This document shows positions 15,521-22,898 of a stretch of 32,531 nucleotides of DNA, in pieces. The notes beneath the pieces were generated by a model that was not told where the DNA came from, made no database searches, and saw nothing but the letters and a program-made list of their open reading frames with translations. Positions within the stretch are counted from its first letter, which is position 1. Each line of letters begins with the position of its first letter. Source of the stretch: a virus; IMG/VR virus record IMGVR_UViG_3300025889_000530, positions 1 through 32,531 of that record. One strand, given 5' to 3'. A program made the position numbers and the translations under genes.

Positions 15521-15995
15521 AGTCCTCACTCATCAGCTTATCTAGCTGATCCTCAAACGAGATGACTTCCTTGATAGAGTTACCATGCTTATTAAGGGAG
15601 TCAGCCATCCTAGCTACCAAAGCAGTGTCGCCTACTGATACACCATGCTTAGCTAAGTCTAATTGTATCTGACGTACATCGGATAAACTCCACTGCTGTG
15701 CCTTTAGGGTTAGCTGCTCGGCACTGACCCTTTCAAATAGCTTTAACTTATCGAATAAGGAGTTCAGCGCATGGATAGCCCCTCTAGTATCGTTCTCTTC
15801 GTCAGCTTTGTCGTACTGTTTTCGATACTGTTCCGCCGCCCATAACGTATCCATCTCTTGTAAAAGCTCTTGTCTACGTTGGGTAACTCGATTGATTAAC
15901 TCTTTTTTGCTCTCTTCTAACTTGCTAATATTACTAGGCATTTCTAAAGTATTAGAGGTGGGAAGAAAATTTATTTTACGTCGTGACTCTAACAT
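15519..15995 (-). CDS. Lone leftward coiled-coil protein, 158 aa
   Basis: The protein is charged and helical throughout: KLEESKKELINRVTQRRQEL, then LLQEMDTLWAAEQYRKQYDK and LSDVRQIQLDLAKHGVSVGD. It ends in an acidic tail. It is the only leftward gene in the rightward cluster before the integrase. Its start lies 10 bp from the start of the divergent gene at 16006. No good ribosome binding site is visible, and a start at the internal Met (MPSNISK, 15941) is possible. Leftward orientation suggests separate control, for example expression in lysogeny. No family is recognised. Confidence 0.6.
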   Translation of the reverse strand: MLESRRKINFLPTSNTLEMPSNISKLEESKKELINRVTQRRQELLQEMDTLWAAEQYRKQYDKADEENDTRGAIHALNSLFDKLKLFERVSAEQLTLKAQQWSLSDVRQIQLDLAKHGVSVGDTALVARMADSLNKHGNSIKEVISFEDQLDKLMSED

Positions 15996-16005
15996 AAGGA
16001 ATAGT

Positions 16006-16410
16006 ATGTATAGATTACAGTGTATTGAAAAGACTTACAACAATAGAGCTACTGAATTAGGTAGTGAACTGTTAGGTGAGGACTGTATCGTAGATAAAGT
16101 AACTAAGTCAATAGACTATTTAGTAACAGTAGCTGCTAAGCTATGTAAGAAGTACCATATAGATTCTACTTTTAAAACAGATGGCAGTGGATACTTATTC
16201 AATTTAAATACGATTAACTATGGCCCACTATGTATAGAAAAGTTTTATAGTCTAATCATAACTAAGGATGATAAACCCTTGGATACTTATGCCAATCAAA
16301 ACCTTAACTTTAAAATACTGAAAAGATCTGGTGTCCAACCAGTTGGAAGGAAGTTCCAGAAACTCCTCGCCAGACCAGCAACCATCAGGGATGAAAGAAA
16401 AAAGTCTTGA
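16006..16410 (+). CDS. Hypothetical protein, 134 aa
   Basis: I start at the ATG giving MYRLQCIEKTYNNRATELGS because AAGGA lies just upstream. The open frame continues further left only as an antisense shadow of the coiled-coil gene. The protein is Lys- and Tyr-rich (LVTVAAKLCKKYHIDSTFKT, GPLCIEKFYSLIITKDD) and its gene is more AT-rich than neighbours. It ends RDERKKS, and the -35 box of the next promoter overlaps its stop. Function unknown. Confidence 0.55.
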   Translation: MYRLQCIEKTYNNRATELGSELLGEDCIVDKVTKSIDYLVTVAAKLCKKYHIDSTFKTDGSGYLFNLNTINYGPLCIEKFYSLIITKDDKPLDTYANQNLNFKILKRSGVQPVGRKFQKLLARPATIRDERKKS

Positions 16411-16435
16411 CAGTTTTTTGTGATCATGTTGTAAT
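16407..16435 (+). promoter_or_regulatory. Strong sigma70-like promoter
   Basis: TTGACA (16407-16412), a 17-bp spacer and TGTAAT (16430-16435) make a near-consensus promoter. It overlaps the stop of the previous gene. It should drive the AAA+ ATPase operon. A second TTGACA at 16447 lacks a good -10 box. Confidence 0.75.
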
Positions 16436-16444
16436 GGTCGAGTC

Positions 16445-16472
16445 GTTTGACAGAAATTTATTCTGTTTAAAC
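16445..16472. promoter_or_regulatory. Operator-like palindrome
   Basis: ACAGAA and TTCTGT flank 5 bp (16451-16467), and the symmetry extends outward to GTTT and AAAC with a one-base gap. It sits just downstream of the promoter at 16407, a normal place for a repressor site. A related sequence (AGAATATATTCTGTTT) occurs near 23386. Confidence 0.5.
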
Positions 16473-16477
16473 ATTAA

Positions 16478-16504
16478 GTAATACTACTCTCACTAGGAGT
16501 TGAT
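16478..16504 (+). promoter_or_regulatory. Conserved motif copy 4
   Basis: The core is GTAATACTACTCTCACTA. It begins 71 bp after the start of the -35 box at 16407 and ends in AGGAG, which is the ribosome binding site of the gene at 16505. Confidence 0.6.
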
Positions 16505-16954
16505 ATGGAATTCAAGGACTACCAAGTAGCAGTAGAAAAGTACCTAAAGATTGTCGGTGAAGATGCCGAGTACATCAGCAAACGCCTAGCGTGGCAGATA
16601 TATAAGCTGGTTGAGCCACGGTTTAGTGAGCTTGACTACGCATTAGATGTACGAGTAACAGACTCCATCGTAGATGAGTTTGCCAAGAAAGATCCTAACT
16701 ACGATTGGTCTTTCCCGAACGAGCGAAAGGGTGACCTGTACCCTATATTACATCAGGGATTAGTAGGCTCGGCTTACTATTCTAGTAGTGCGAGTAGCAC
16801 TCCTAGTGTGTGTCTTGCGTATTACCTTCTGCCTCGTACTTCGACAGGCTGGTACATACTGAAGCGCACAATCTACCAGGACTATGTTATCAAGGAGCAA
16901 GATGGATTGGCAACAGATACGGGACGAGTCGAAGGTAGTAGATCTGCGGCCTGA
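16505..16954 (+). CDS. Hypothetical protein, 149 aa
   Basis: AGGAG precedes the start. The first 110 residues look folded: MEFKDYQVAVEKYLKIVGED, YISKRLAWQIYKLVEPRFSE, then VTDSIVDEFAKKDPNYDW. The last 25 residues lie in the region that overlaps the next gene. It is the first gene of the operon leading to the AAA+ ATPase. No known motif was found. Confidence 0.6.
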   Translation: MEFKDYQVAVEKYLKIVGEDAEYISKRLAWQIYKLVEPRFSELDYALDVRVTDSIVDEFAKKDPNYDWSFPNERKGDLYPILHQGLVGSAYYSSSASSTPSVCLAYYLLPRTSTGWYILKRTIYQDYVIKEQDGLATDTGRVEGSRSAA

Positions 16955-17222
16955 GCAGATCGAGACGGAACATGAGTTACCGTTCCCTGTTTATGTAAAC
17001 GGGGAGATGGTATCGAGAGAGTATAGCAACGCTTACACCGGACAGTCCGTGCTACTCAATCCTGAGTGTGCTGCTGTCTACGAGGTGACGATGGCGTGCT
17101 ATAACCTAGCAATGGCTGAAGCACGAGATGATCCTAGTCATTGGGGCTATGAGTACTACCGAAGAGGTGTTAAATGGATGCAGGAGTACTATATAGCTGA
17201 GTATATGGTACTCCTCGACTGA
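16902..17222 (+). CDS. Conserved-type small phage protein, 106 aa
   Basis: I choose the ATG giving MDWQQIRDESK because AAGGAG lies 4 bp upstream. A start six codons earlier lacks a usable site. The protein contains SVLLNPECAAVYEVTMACYN and ends YYRRGVKWMQEYYIAEYMVLLD. This end recalls a family of small phage proteins that finish in F/Y-x-x-G-x-x-W-x(4)-N/Y-x-x-x-YM-x-LLD. That recollection is not verified and the function is unknown. It overlaps the previous gene by 53 bp. Confidence 0.6.
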   Translation: MDWQQIRDESKVVDLRPEQIETEHELPFPVYVNGEMVSREYSNAYTGQSVLLNPECAAVYEVTMACYNLAMAEARDDPSHWGYEYYRRGVKWMQEYYIAEYMVLLD

Positions 17223-17227
17223 CTTAC

Positions 17228-17385
17228 GGGGGGCAGAAAGCAGCCAGCAATAGCAGTTTTCGTAATTTTCCTGCTAGCTGGTAAGGGATGTTGAGACCCA
17301 GTGCTAAGCAATACGAGTGGTGTAGTGATACCAGCAACCTCTATGGGATTCACTACTCTGGAAACACTCTACGCTGCTGCCCTCC
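17228..17385 (+). ncRNA. Multi-helix structured region before the AAA+ gene
   Basis: An 8-bp stem (17228-17235 with 17378-17385) continues, after a 4-nt bulge, as GCAGC/GCTGC (17240-17244 with 17273-17277 offset by 100, i.e. 17373-17377). Inside are a hairpin CAGC/GCTG plus AGCAG/CTGCT (17245-17280) and a nested arm GAGTG/CACTC (17315/17365) plus GTAGTGA/TCACTAC (17322/17350). The parts are compatible and form one closed junction. A 40-codon frame (17288-17410) also runs through it but looks less likely. Possible leader riboregulator or stand-alone RNA. Confidence 0.5.
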
Positions 17386-17426
17386 CCTCCTACTATTTTT
17401 ACTAACTTAATTTAATAGGAATTATT

Positions 17427-18950
17427 ATGGATCAGACTCCTAACTACAATCTTATGTCCTGCATGGCTCTGAAAAAGATTATTTCTCAGAGAAAACTATT
17501 CACCCCGCTTACTTATCTTCAACGGATACGTAAGGAGGAGTGCATCGAGATGTTAGAGCAAGCGGATCGAGGGGAGCAGGTAGTCATACCTCAACGGTTG
17601 ATTGAAGAGTACCGCAAGATACGAGAGCAGCCACCGAGACCTGCTACCGAAGAGGTAACCGAGGAAGAGGGTGGATTAGATGGTGAGGCGCTACTCGCTG
17701 AGATACTAGCTGGTAGTGGTACTCAGGAGGGTACGCAAGAGGAGGTCGATGGGGAGTTCGATGCGGAAGCTGAGCTTGCTGATATCTTTGGGATGGCTAA
17801 GCCCGAAGCGGTAGAAGCAGGTGAGTATACACCAGCACCGGAAGACGTAGAAGAAGACGACCTCCCCTACATACCTGTCGAGGCTACTACGGAAGCCGAG
17901 GATGACGAGACTCCAGCACCTAGTGAAGAGGAGTTGGCTAAGGCTAAGCAGGGTCAGCAGACTCTCAATGATATCTTTACTACGATTCTCAATAGCATTC
18001 AGCAAGTATCCGATAGAGTAGACACACTGGAAGCTAAGCCTGGTGTAGATACCGATGAGCTAGAAGCTAAGTTTGAGAAGGTAATGGAGAAGATGAAGGG
18101 TGCAGGTGGTGGTGGTGTTAAGCCACTAGTAATCGAGCAGCCGGACATCCCACCCGTAACTATTAAGACTCCTCATGCTAAGTTTCCTGAGTTGTTAAAG
18201 CTAGTCAATGCCAAGGTCAACTGTTATCTGGTTGGCCCAGCAGGTAGCGGCAAGACTCAGGCTGCTGCTCAGGTAGCACGTAGCTTATTCCCTGGGGAGA
18301 AGGGTAAGTTTGGAGCAATATCTCTGTGTAGACAAACATCGAAGGGTGACCTCCTAGGGTACAAGGATGTCAATGGTGTCTATCAGGAGTCGGAACTCGT
18401 CCGTATTTTCACCAATGGCGGAGTGTTCTTGTTCGATGAGGTAGATCAAGCTACCGATAGTATCATGAAGTTGTGTAACATGGCTATCGGCAACGGTGCT
18501 ATTGCTACACAAGACGGACTAAAGCAGAGGCATCCAAAGTTCTACTGTATAGCTGCTGCCAATACATATGGGACAGGAGCTGATAGGATGTACTGTGGAG
18601 CAAATCAGTTGGATGCTAGTACCTTGAACCGATTCTGCTTCATCGAGTGGCCTTACGATCACGAGTTAGAAAACCAGATGATTGGTGTAGCTCAGCCTGA
18701 TTCGCAGAAGTGTCCGCTCAAGAACGTTCCGTCACCTGCTCAGTGGCTACACGTAGTGCGAGTAGCACGAGCTAATATTCAGAAGAACCGTATGAGGATG
18801 GTCGTCTCTCCTCGTACTAGCTTGATGGGGGTACATGCTATCAGTGCAGGTAGCTCATTGGAAAACATGCTGGAGGGTTTCATCTATCAGGGTGCGGCTG
18901 AAGATAAGAAGAAGGTGGTCTTCGATCCAGCACGTGACTTTGCTGCTTAG
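17427..18950 (+). CDS. AAA+ ATPase, MoxR/CobS-like, 507 aa
   Basis: Residues 1-60 are helical. Residues 70-180 are acidic and probably disordered, and 180-225 form a coiled coil. The ATPase domain follows: Walker A GPAGSGKT (270-277), Walker B VFLFDE (333-338), sensor Asn in AAANTYG (379), and an arginine finger candidate in TLNRF (402). The order and the ASTLNRFCFIEWPY phrase match the MoxR/CobS branch, whose members remodel partner proteins carrying vWA domains. A possible partner is encoded at 19985-20947. Stop region hairpin CTTAGCC/GGCTAAG with GCAA loop lies at 18946-18963, without a T-run. ATPase call sure; target unknown. Confidence 0.85.
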   Translation: MDQTPNYNLMSCMALKKIISQRKLFTPLTYLQRIRKEECIEMLEQADRGEQVVIPQRLIEEYRKIREQPPRPATEEVTEEEGGLDGEALLAEILAGSGTQEGTQEEVDGEFDAEAELADIFGMAKPEAVEAGEYTPAPEDVEEDDLPYIPVEATTEAEDDETPAPSEEELAKAKQGQQTLNDIFTTILNSIQQVSDRVDTLEAKPGVDTDELEAKFEKVMEKMKGAGGGGVKPLVIEQPDIPPVTIKTPHAKFPELLKLVNAKVNCYLVGPAGSGKTQAAAQVARSLFPGEKGKFGAISLCRQTSKGDLLGYKDVNGVYQESELVRIFTNGGVFLFDEVDQATDSIMKLCNMAIGNGAIATQDGLKQRHPKFYCIAAANTYGTGADRMYCGANQLDASTLNRFCFIEWPYDHELENQMIGVAQPDSQKCPLKNVPSPAQWLHVVRVARANIQKNRMRMVVSPRTSLMGVHAISAGSSLENMLEGFIYQGAAEDKKKVVFDPARDFAA

Positions 18951-18997
18951 CCGCAAGGCTAAGTGGTGGCTTACTAAACACAAATTAAGGAGTAGCT

Positions 18998-19261
18998 ATG
19001 ACACCGAAGCCAAGAGATTGGGATGACGTAGTACGTAGGCGAACAGCGAAGAGTGAGGAGGCATACCAGCGCAAGATGGATGCAGTGTTTAAAGCGTTAG
19101 GGATTGACCCGACAAAAAGTACTCCGATGAAAGAACTCAAGCTATTCACTGATCCGCCAGAGGTTCTAACGGATAAGGAGATCAAGGCATTGATCATAAC
19201 AGGGCAAGCGAGCCAAGTATACGATGAGTACTATGAAGCCAAAATGAAGGAGAAGATATGA
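18998..19261 (+). CDS. Hypothetical protein, 87 aa
   Basis: AAGGAG precedes the start. The protein is helical and charged: MTPKPRDWDDVVRRRTAKSE, EAYQRKMDAVFKALGIDPTK, then VLTDKEIKALIITGQASQVY. It overlaps the next gene by 4 bp (ATGA), and the row of short genes lies between the AAA+ ATPase and its putative partner. Function unknown. Confidence 0.6.
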   Translation: MTPKPRDWDDVVRRRTAKSEEAYQRKMDAVFKALGIDPTKSTPMKELKLFTDPPEVLTDKEIKALIITGQASQVYDEYYEAKMKEKI

Positions 19262-19485
19262 ATAAATACCGATGTGTACTCCAGTGTACGTTCAAAGATC
19301 GAAGAGAAGGCGTGCCACTAATGGATGCGAAAGTGGAGGCGACAGTAACTATACACGGACACGATGAAGATGAAGTGAAATCGCTATTAGTTAGGGATGT
19401 TGCTTTCTATTTTCCTGAGTTAGCGGGCGAAACGTTACTTAATCCGGTAGTAACTTCAGTCACGAAAATAGAGGAGCAAGTATGA
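19258..19485 (+). CDS. Hypothetical protein, 75 aa
   Basis: The start ATG overlaps the previous stop and has AAGGAG upstream. The sequence MNKYRCVLQCTFKDRREGVP, AKVEATVTIHGHDEDEVKSL and RDVAFYFPELAGETLLNPVV suggests a small beta-alpha-beta fold. The gene overlaps the next start by 4 bp. No family is recognised. Confidence 0.6.
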   Translation: MNKYRCVLQCTFKDRREGVPLMDAKVEATVTIHGHDEDEVKSLLVRDVAFYFPELAGETLLNPVVTSVTKIEEQV

Positions 19486-19988
19486 ACGTATTTTATGTAG
19501 ACCATGACCCGGCACAGGCTGCTCGTGACCTGTGTGATAAGCACATACCCAAGATGCTAGTCGAGACATGCCAGATGCTATCGACAGCTCATCGAGTATA
19601 CCAACCAGACAAGGAGCACACCCAACGGTTATACAAGGCTGCCTACATGAACCACCCATGCAGTGTGTGGGTACGGGAAGCTAAGGACAACTACTACTGG
19701 GCGTACTTCCATGCTGTCGAATTGAACAAGGAGTTCACCCGTAGGTACGGAGGTACTCATGCTTCCGCTAGATTACTCGATGCACTAGCCGAGGTTCCCT
19801 TTGATCGAGAAGGTAGTACTCCGCCAGCATTGGCTATGCTGGATGGCATCAAGGCACTGACCTCTGACCCAGTGGAAGCCTACCGTCTGTACTACGTAAT
19901 TGCTAAGCACAAGATAGCAAAGTGGAAGATGACAAAGCCACCAACGTGGTACGTAGAACTACACAATTATTTTATAGGAGGCGAATGA
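19482..19988 (+). CDS. Conserved phage protein of unknown function, 168 aa
   Basis: The pattern is MNVFYVDHDPAQAARDLCDK, then HIPKMLVETCQMLSTAHRVY, NHPCSVWVREAKDNYYWAYF, FTRRYGGTH and VEAYRLYYVIAKHKIAKWK. I recall this series of His, Asp and Cys positions from an uncharacterised protein in T4-like and other phages that starts MN-V/I-F-V-D. The conserved polar residues suggest an enzyme, possibly metal-dependent, but no reaction is known to me. The start has GAGGAG upstream and overlaps the preceding stop. Confidence 0.65.
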   Translation: MNVFYVDHDPAQAARDLCDKHIPKMLVETCQMLSTAHRVYQPDKEHTQRLYKAAYMNHPCSVWVREAKDNYYWAYFHAVELNKEFTRRYGGTHASARLLDALAEVPFDREGSTPPALAMLDGIKALTSDPVEAYRLYYVIAKHKIAKWKMTKPPTWYVELHNYFIGGE

Positions 19989-20947
19989 CGAAGATTATCT
20001 ACGAAGGGTATCCGGCTGAAGGTATCTATGTGCAGCAGGGTACTCAGCATCTGGTAGTTAAGGCTGAGACTACAATGGATTGGCTGAACTTCACTAGGAA
20101 ACCAGGCTACCAACCTGTCGAGGATAAGAACAACTGGCTACACGGAGAGGATCATGGGCAGAACTCCTCGGCAGAGATGGGCTACGACGGGGACGCTTGG
20201 TATGGTACAGAAGACTACGACGCATGGATGGGGTTACTAGATAATGGCTGGGCTGAAGGTGCTGACCTAGCTGCCAAGCTAGCAGATGAAGTAGCTCCTT
20301 ACATACAGGGTATGAAGATCGTAGACGAGCCGAAGCGGGACTACGAGGGCGACGAAGTAGACATAGATATGTACTTAGAGGGTGACCCTGAGTGCATGAT
20401 TAACTATGAAGAAGCAAAGGTACACGGCAAGGCTAAGTTCCTGACAGTAGCTATAGATATCGGAGCGCTGTGTGATGTCAGGAAGGAGGCAATGATGTGG
20501 CGAGGGATCATAGCAGCAGCTCTAGTAGATACACTAGAGTCCAACGGGTTCCGGCTAGAGATCTTTGGCTACAGTTATGACCGAGGTAGGCGAGCGAGAG
20601 GTGCAGCATTTCATCGGGATAATTTAATTATCCTACCTGTCAAGAATGAGGATCAGCATATGGAGTTGGAGCGGCTAGCTTCCTTGATTGGACATAGCTC
20701 TTCATTCCGTAGGGGGATCTTCAGTGGCTTCGAGAAGTACCCTAAGCATATCTTTCAAGATTATCTAACCTTGTTTGGCTACGGTGCTAGTCAAAGCGGA
20801 TGGCCTACTCACTTCCCTGCGGATGTATTCATTGGTAAGGAGTGCTTGGCCCATGATGCTAAGAGTGCAGTTCAAACCTTCCGGCAAAAGCTCAGTGAGC
20901 TACCGGATTTTTATGAGTACCTACAAGAAGAGCGAGGTGAGCTATGA
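19985..20947 (+). CDS. Possible vWA-like partner of the AAA+ ATPase, 320 aa
   Basis: I start at the ATG after AGGAGG, which overlaps the previous stop. A longer frame from 19922 is unlikely. Residues 80-140 contain WMGLLDNGWAEGADLAAKLA and DIDMYLEGDPECMINYEEAK, a pattern I associate with an uncharacterised phage/plasmid family (perhaps DUF7192, unverified). Residues 152-197 (FLTVAIDIGALCDV, then IIAAALVDTLESNGFRLEIF) resemble the first strand and helix of a vWA domain, with Asp but without the full MIDAS DxSxS. Such proteins pair with MoxR/CobS ATPases, which fits the operon. The role in infection is unknown. Confidence 0.55.
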   Translation: MTKIIYEGYPAEGIYVQQGTQHLVVKAETTMDWLNFTRKPGYQPVEDKNNWLHGEDHGQNSSAEMGYDGDAWYGTEDYDAWMGLLDNGWAEGADLAAKLADEVAPYIQGMKIVDEPKRDYEGDEVDIDMYLEGDPECMINYEEAKVHGKAKFLTVAIDIGALCDVRKEAMMWRGIIAAALVDTLESNGFRLEIFGYSYDRGRRARGAAFHRDNLIILPVKNEDQHMELERLASLIGHSSSFRRGIFSGFEKYPKHIFQDYLTLFGYGASQSGWPTHFPADVFIGKECLAHDAKSAVQTFRQKLSELPDFYEYLQEERGEL

Positions 20948-21141
20948 CCCATCAGGAAAAGATAACTGCGGATGCTATGGTTGTTCGGCTTAACTACGAT
21001 CAGTCTAGCCCGTTCTACAAAATGACGGATATGAGGGAGTTCTGGAGTAAGCCCATCGAATACAAAGCACAAGTAGCTGAGTTATTGCCTAGCGAAATCG
21101 TTACTCATATAGAAAACCTCTATGCGAAAGGTGAGCTATGA
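20944..21141 (+). CDS. Hypothetical protein, 65 aa
   Basis: The start overlaps the previous stop (ATGA) and has GAGG upstream. The protein reads MTHQEKITADAMVVRLNYDQ, then MTDMREFWSKPIEYKAQVAE and a C-terminal helix. It overlaps the next gene by 4 bp, and both starts share the upstream context GGTGAGCT. Function unknown. Confidence 0.55.
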   Translation: MTHQEKITADAMVVRLNYDQSSPFYKMTDMREFWSKPIEYKAQVAELLPSEIVTHIENLYAKGEL

Positions 21142-21599
21142 CATTAGATACACAACTAAAAAAGTTCTGGCGTTTTGGTGTACTCGATCTCGACCCAAAG
21201 GTGGGTAAGTACTTAACGTGGGCTACTTGGGAAAAAGTACCTGAGTCTTACCGGAAAGATTTCCAGAAGCTGATTGATAGTGCGAGGACGGATTGCTGTA
21301 GCGCTAGTAAGTGGATCAACGGTAAAAATTACTCATTGCATAGGATGGGTGACATCAGGGAAGCAATGGATCTGCAACCTTTGACTAAGAATGGTGAGAT
21401 GATTATGTATATTTTTCGGGACGTATGGAGAGGAGTTCACCCGTCTAGCATGTTGGGTAGGTGGACAGAACCTATCGAAACAAGGCCAGCAGTGCAACCG
21501 ACTCCTGTAGTAAAGGCGAAACCAAAGGCTAGACGCAAAAAGAAAGAGGATACCGTGCAGGTAGCAGAAATGATCTCTGATTTTGCTGATTTACTATAG
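21138..21599 (+). CDS. Hypothetical protein, 153 aa
   Basis: The first 110 residues are compact: FWRFGVLDLDPKVGKYLTWA, then YRKDFQKLIDSARTDCCSAS and MGDIREAMDLQPLTKNGEMI. A basic linker follows (VVKAKPKARRKKKEDTVQ) and a short acidic helical end (VAEMISDFADLL). A folded domain, basic linker and short helix suggest a nucleic-acid-associated protein with a peptide that docks on a partner. This is inference. Confidence 0.6.
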   Translation: MTLDTQLKKFWRFGVLDLDPKVGKYLTWATWEKVPESYRKDFQKLIDSARTDCCSASKWINGKNYSLHRMGDIREAMDLQPLTKNGEMIMYIFRDVWRGVHPSSMLGRWTEPIETRPAVQPTPVVKAKPKARRKKKEDTVQVAEMISDFADLL

Positions 21600-21608
21600 G
21601 GGTGTTGT

Positions 21609-21992
21609 ATGCAAGTTAATAAGGTTAGAATCCGAATACCTAGCGAAGTCATTAAGCAAAAGGTAGACAAGCAGATCGAAGTGAAGATGGTAGAAGATGC
21701 TTGCGATATGGAGTTTGAGTATCGGCTACCGATCTCCAGTTTCCACAAGCTAGTCAATGACCACGAGGCGGACGATGATTCGGAGATGCTGGTTCGTAAG
21801 CTATCCCATGACGAGATCGAGCTGCTCTCCCGTATGCTAGAGATGTTACCCCTGGTAAGTGAGGATCGTTTTGCTGCGTTCCAGACTAGGGAGCACATCT
21901 ACCAGATCGTACTGGAGCGCAAGGATTTGGAGTGGATGTATGAGTACATCAAGGCTCAGAAACAACTGGAAGAATCCGAAATGTATAACTAA
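21609..21992 (+). CDS. Hypothetical acidic helical protein, 127 aa
   Basis: AGGGG precedes the start. The protein begins MQVNKVRIRIPSEVIKQKVD and is then strongly helical and acidic (NDHEADDDSEMLVRKLSHDE, IELLSRMLEMLPLVSEDRFA, YEYIKAQKQLEESEMYN). No motif identifies an activity. It sits in the operon upstream of the dCTP deaminase. Confidence 0.55.
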   Translation: MQVNKVRIRIPSEVIKQKVDKQIEVKMVEDACDMEFEYRLPISSFHKLVNDHEADDDSEMLVRKLSHDEIELLSRMLEMLPLVSEDRFAAFQTREHIYQIVLERKDLEWMYEYIKAQKQLEESEMYN

Positions 21993-22002
21993 AGGAGCAG
22001 GT

Positions 22003-22332
22003 ATGAGTGAGAAAGTTATTAAGTTCCACCCAAAGATTCACAAGAAAGGGGAGCTACCTGATAAAATAGTACCTGATGGTAGCGAACCTTCCGGTGGTGA
22101 CCCGTTTCACTTGCCGATATCAGATACTGAGTACTTGTATGGGTATACTCAGGTGATTGACTCCCAACTGCACATCTACGTGGAAACATTTCACGGGTAC
22201 GAGCCGATCATTACGGTAGGTGTGGTCGATAATAGTCTATGTACTACCACTCACGCTTTAGTTTACGGGATGCCTGAGCCGCAGACAATTACTAGACACC
22301 TGTTTACTAACTACAAGGAGAGCAAGAAATGA
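22003..22332 (+). CDS. Hypothetical protein, 109 aa
   Basis: I start at the ATG giving MSEKVIKFHPKIHKKGELPD, which has AAAGGAG seven bp upstream. A longer frame overlapping the previous gene is unlikely. The remainder is beta-like (LYGYTQVIDSQLHIYVETFH, GYEPIITVGVVDNSLC). It overlaps dcd by 4 bp (ATGA). Function unknown. Confidence 0.6.
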   Translation: MSEKVIKFHPKIHKKGELPDKIVPDGSEPSGGDPFHLPISDTEYLYGYTQVIDSQLHIYVETFHGYEPIITVGVVDNSLCTTTHALVYGMPEPQTITRHLFTNYKESKK

Positions 22333-22898
22333 TTTTATCCGATACCCAACTAGGACAGTTCGTATTAAATGACGGAGTACAAGGGAATGTAGGGGTGTTC
22401 CACCCGACACCTCCTTACGTGCCACACATCGGCCCTGCGTCTATCGACCTGACGTTGCATGAGAAGGTTCAGTTTATCAAGCCCAACCCCGTAGTCCAGT
22501 ACCAGCGAAGGCCGCAGCCTCAGTACAAGACAGTAAAGCTGGTAGATTCTAGCGAAGATGATAGGCTAGTCTACCTCGAACCTGGAGAGTTTTGCCTAGC
22601 GAGTACCCACGAAAAGATAGATCTCAGCAATGAGTATGCAGGGTTTATCGTAGGACGTTCTAGTTGGGGGCGACTTGGGTTGCAGGTAGAAAATGCTGGG
22701 TTTATAGATCCAGGGTTTATGGGTAGGGTAACGTTAGAGTTGATTAACTTTGCGCCTTACCCAATCCCCTTGATACCCAATACTCGTATCTGCCAACTAG
22801 TACTATTCTCATTAGATAAACCTGCGGTGCAAGGATATATCGGGAAGTACCAAGGGCAAATGGCAGCTACGGTTTCTAGGATTAGTGAGGAGTTATGA
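22329..22898 (+). CDS. dcd: dCTP deaminase / dUTPase-family enzyme
   Basis: The 189-residue protein has the family order: IGPASIDLTL (34-43), LEPGEFCLASTHEKIDL (83-99), GRSSWGRLGL (109-118), FIDPGFMGRVTLELIN (125-140) with catalytic Glu in LEL, NTRICQLVLF (151-160) and a C-terminal YQGQMAATVSRI. Family members deaminate dCTP to dUTP, and some also hydrolyse dUTP to dUMP. Which type this is cannot be settled by eye. With ThyX in the same cluster it supplies dTMP for phage DNA. AAGGAG precedes the start. Confidence 0.88.
   Translation: MILSDTQLGQFVLNDGVQGNVGVFHPTPPYVPHIGPASIDLTLHEKVQFIKPNPVVQYQRRPQPQYKTVKLVDSSEDDRLVYLEPGEFCLASTHEKIDLSNEYAGFIVGRSSWGRLGLQVENAGFIDPGFMGRVTLELINFAPYPIPLIPNTRICQLVLFSLDKPAVQGYIGKYQGQMAATVSRISEEL

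Noticed and set aside
15808-16005. N-terminal extension of the rightward 134-aa gene
   Set aside because: It is antisense to a convincing coiled-coil gene, and the ATG at 16006 has AAGGA upstream.
16398-16404. Second possible -1 slippery site (A AAA AAG) near the end of the 134-aa gene
   Set aside because: The phase is right, but there is no supporting stem. The extension would be only 23 codons, running through a promoter, and no domain is reached.
17288-17410. 40-codon frame in the structured region
   Set aside because: The AAGGG site directly abuts the ATG, the sequence is unlike neighbouring proteins, and the nested helices explain the region better. It remains a weak alternative.
18946-18963. 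Hairpin at the AAA+ gene stop as a terminator
   Set aside because: It has a 7-bp stem with a GCAA loop but no T-run, and the operon continues 35 bp later with a good ribosome site.
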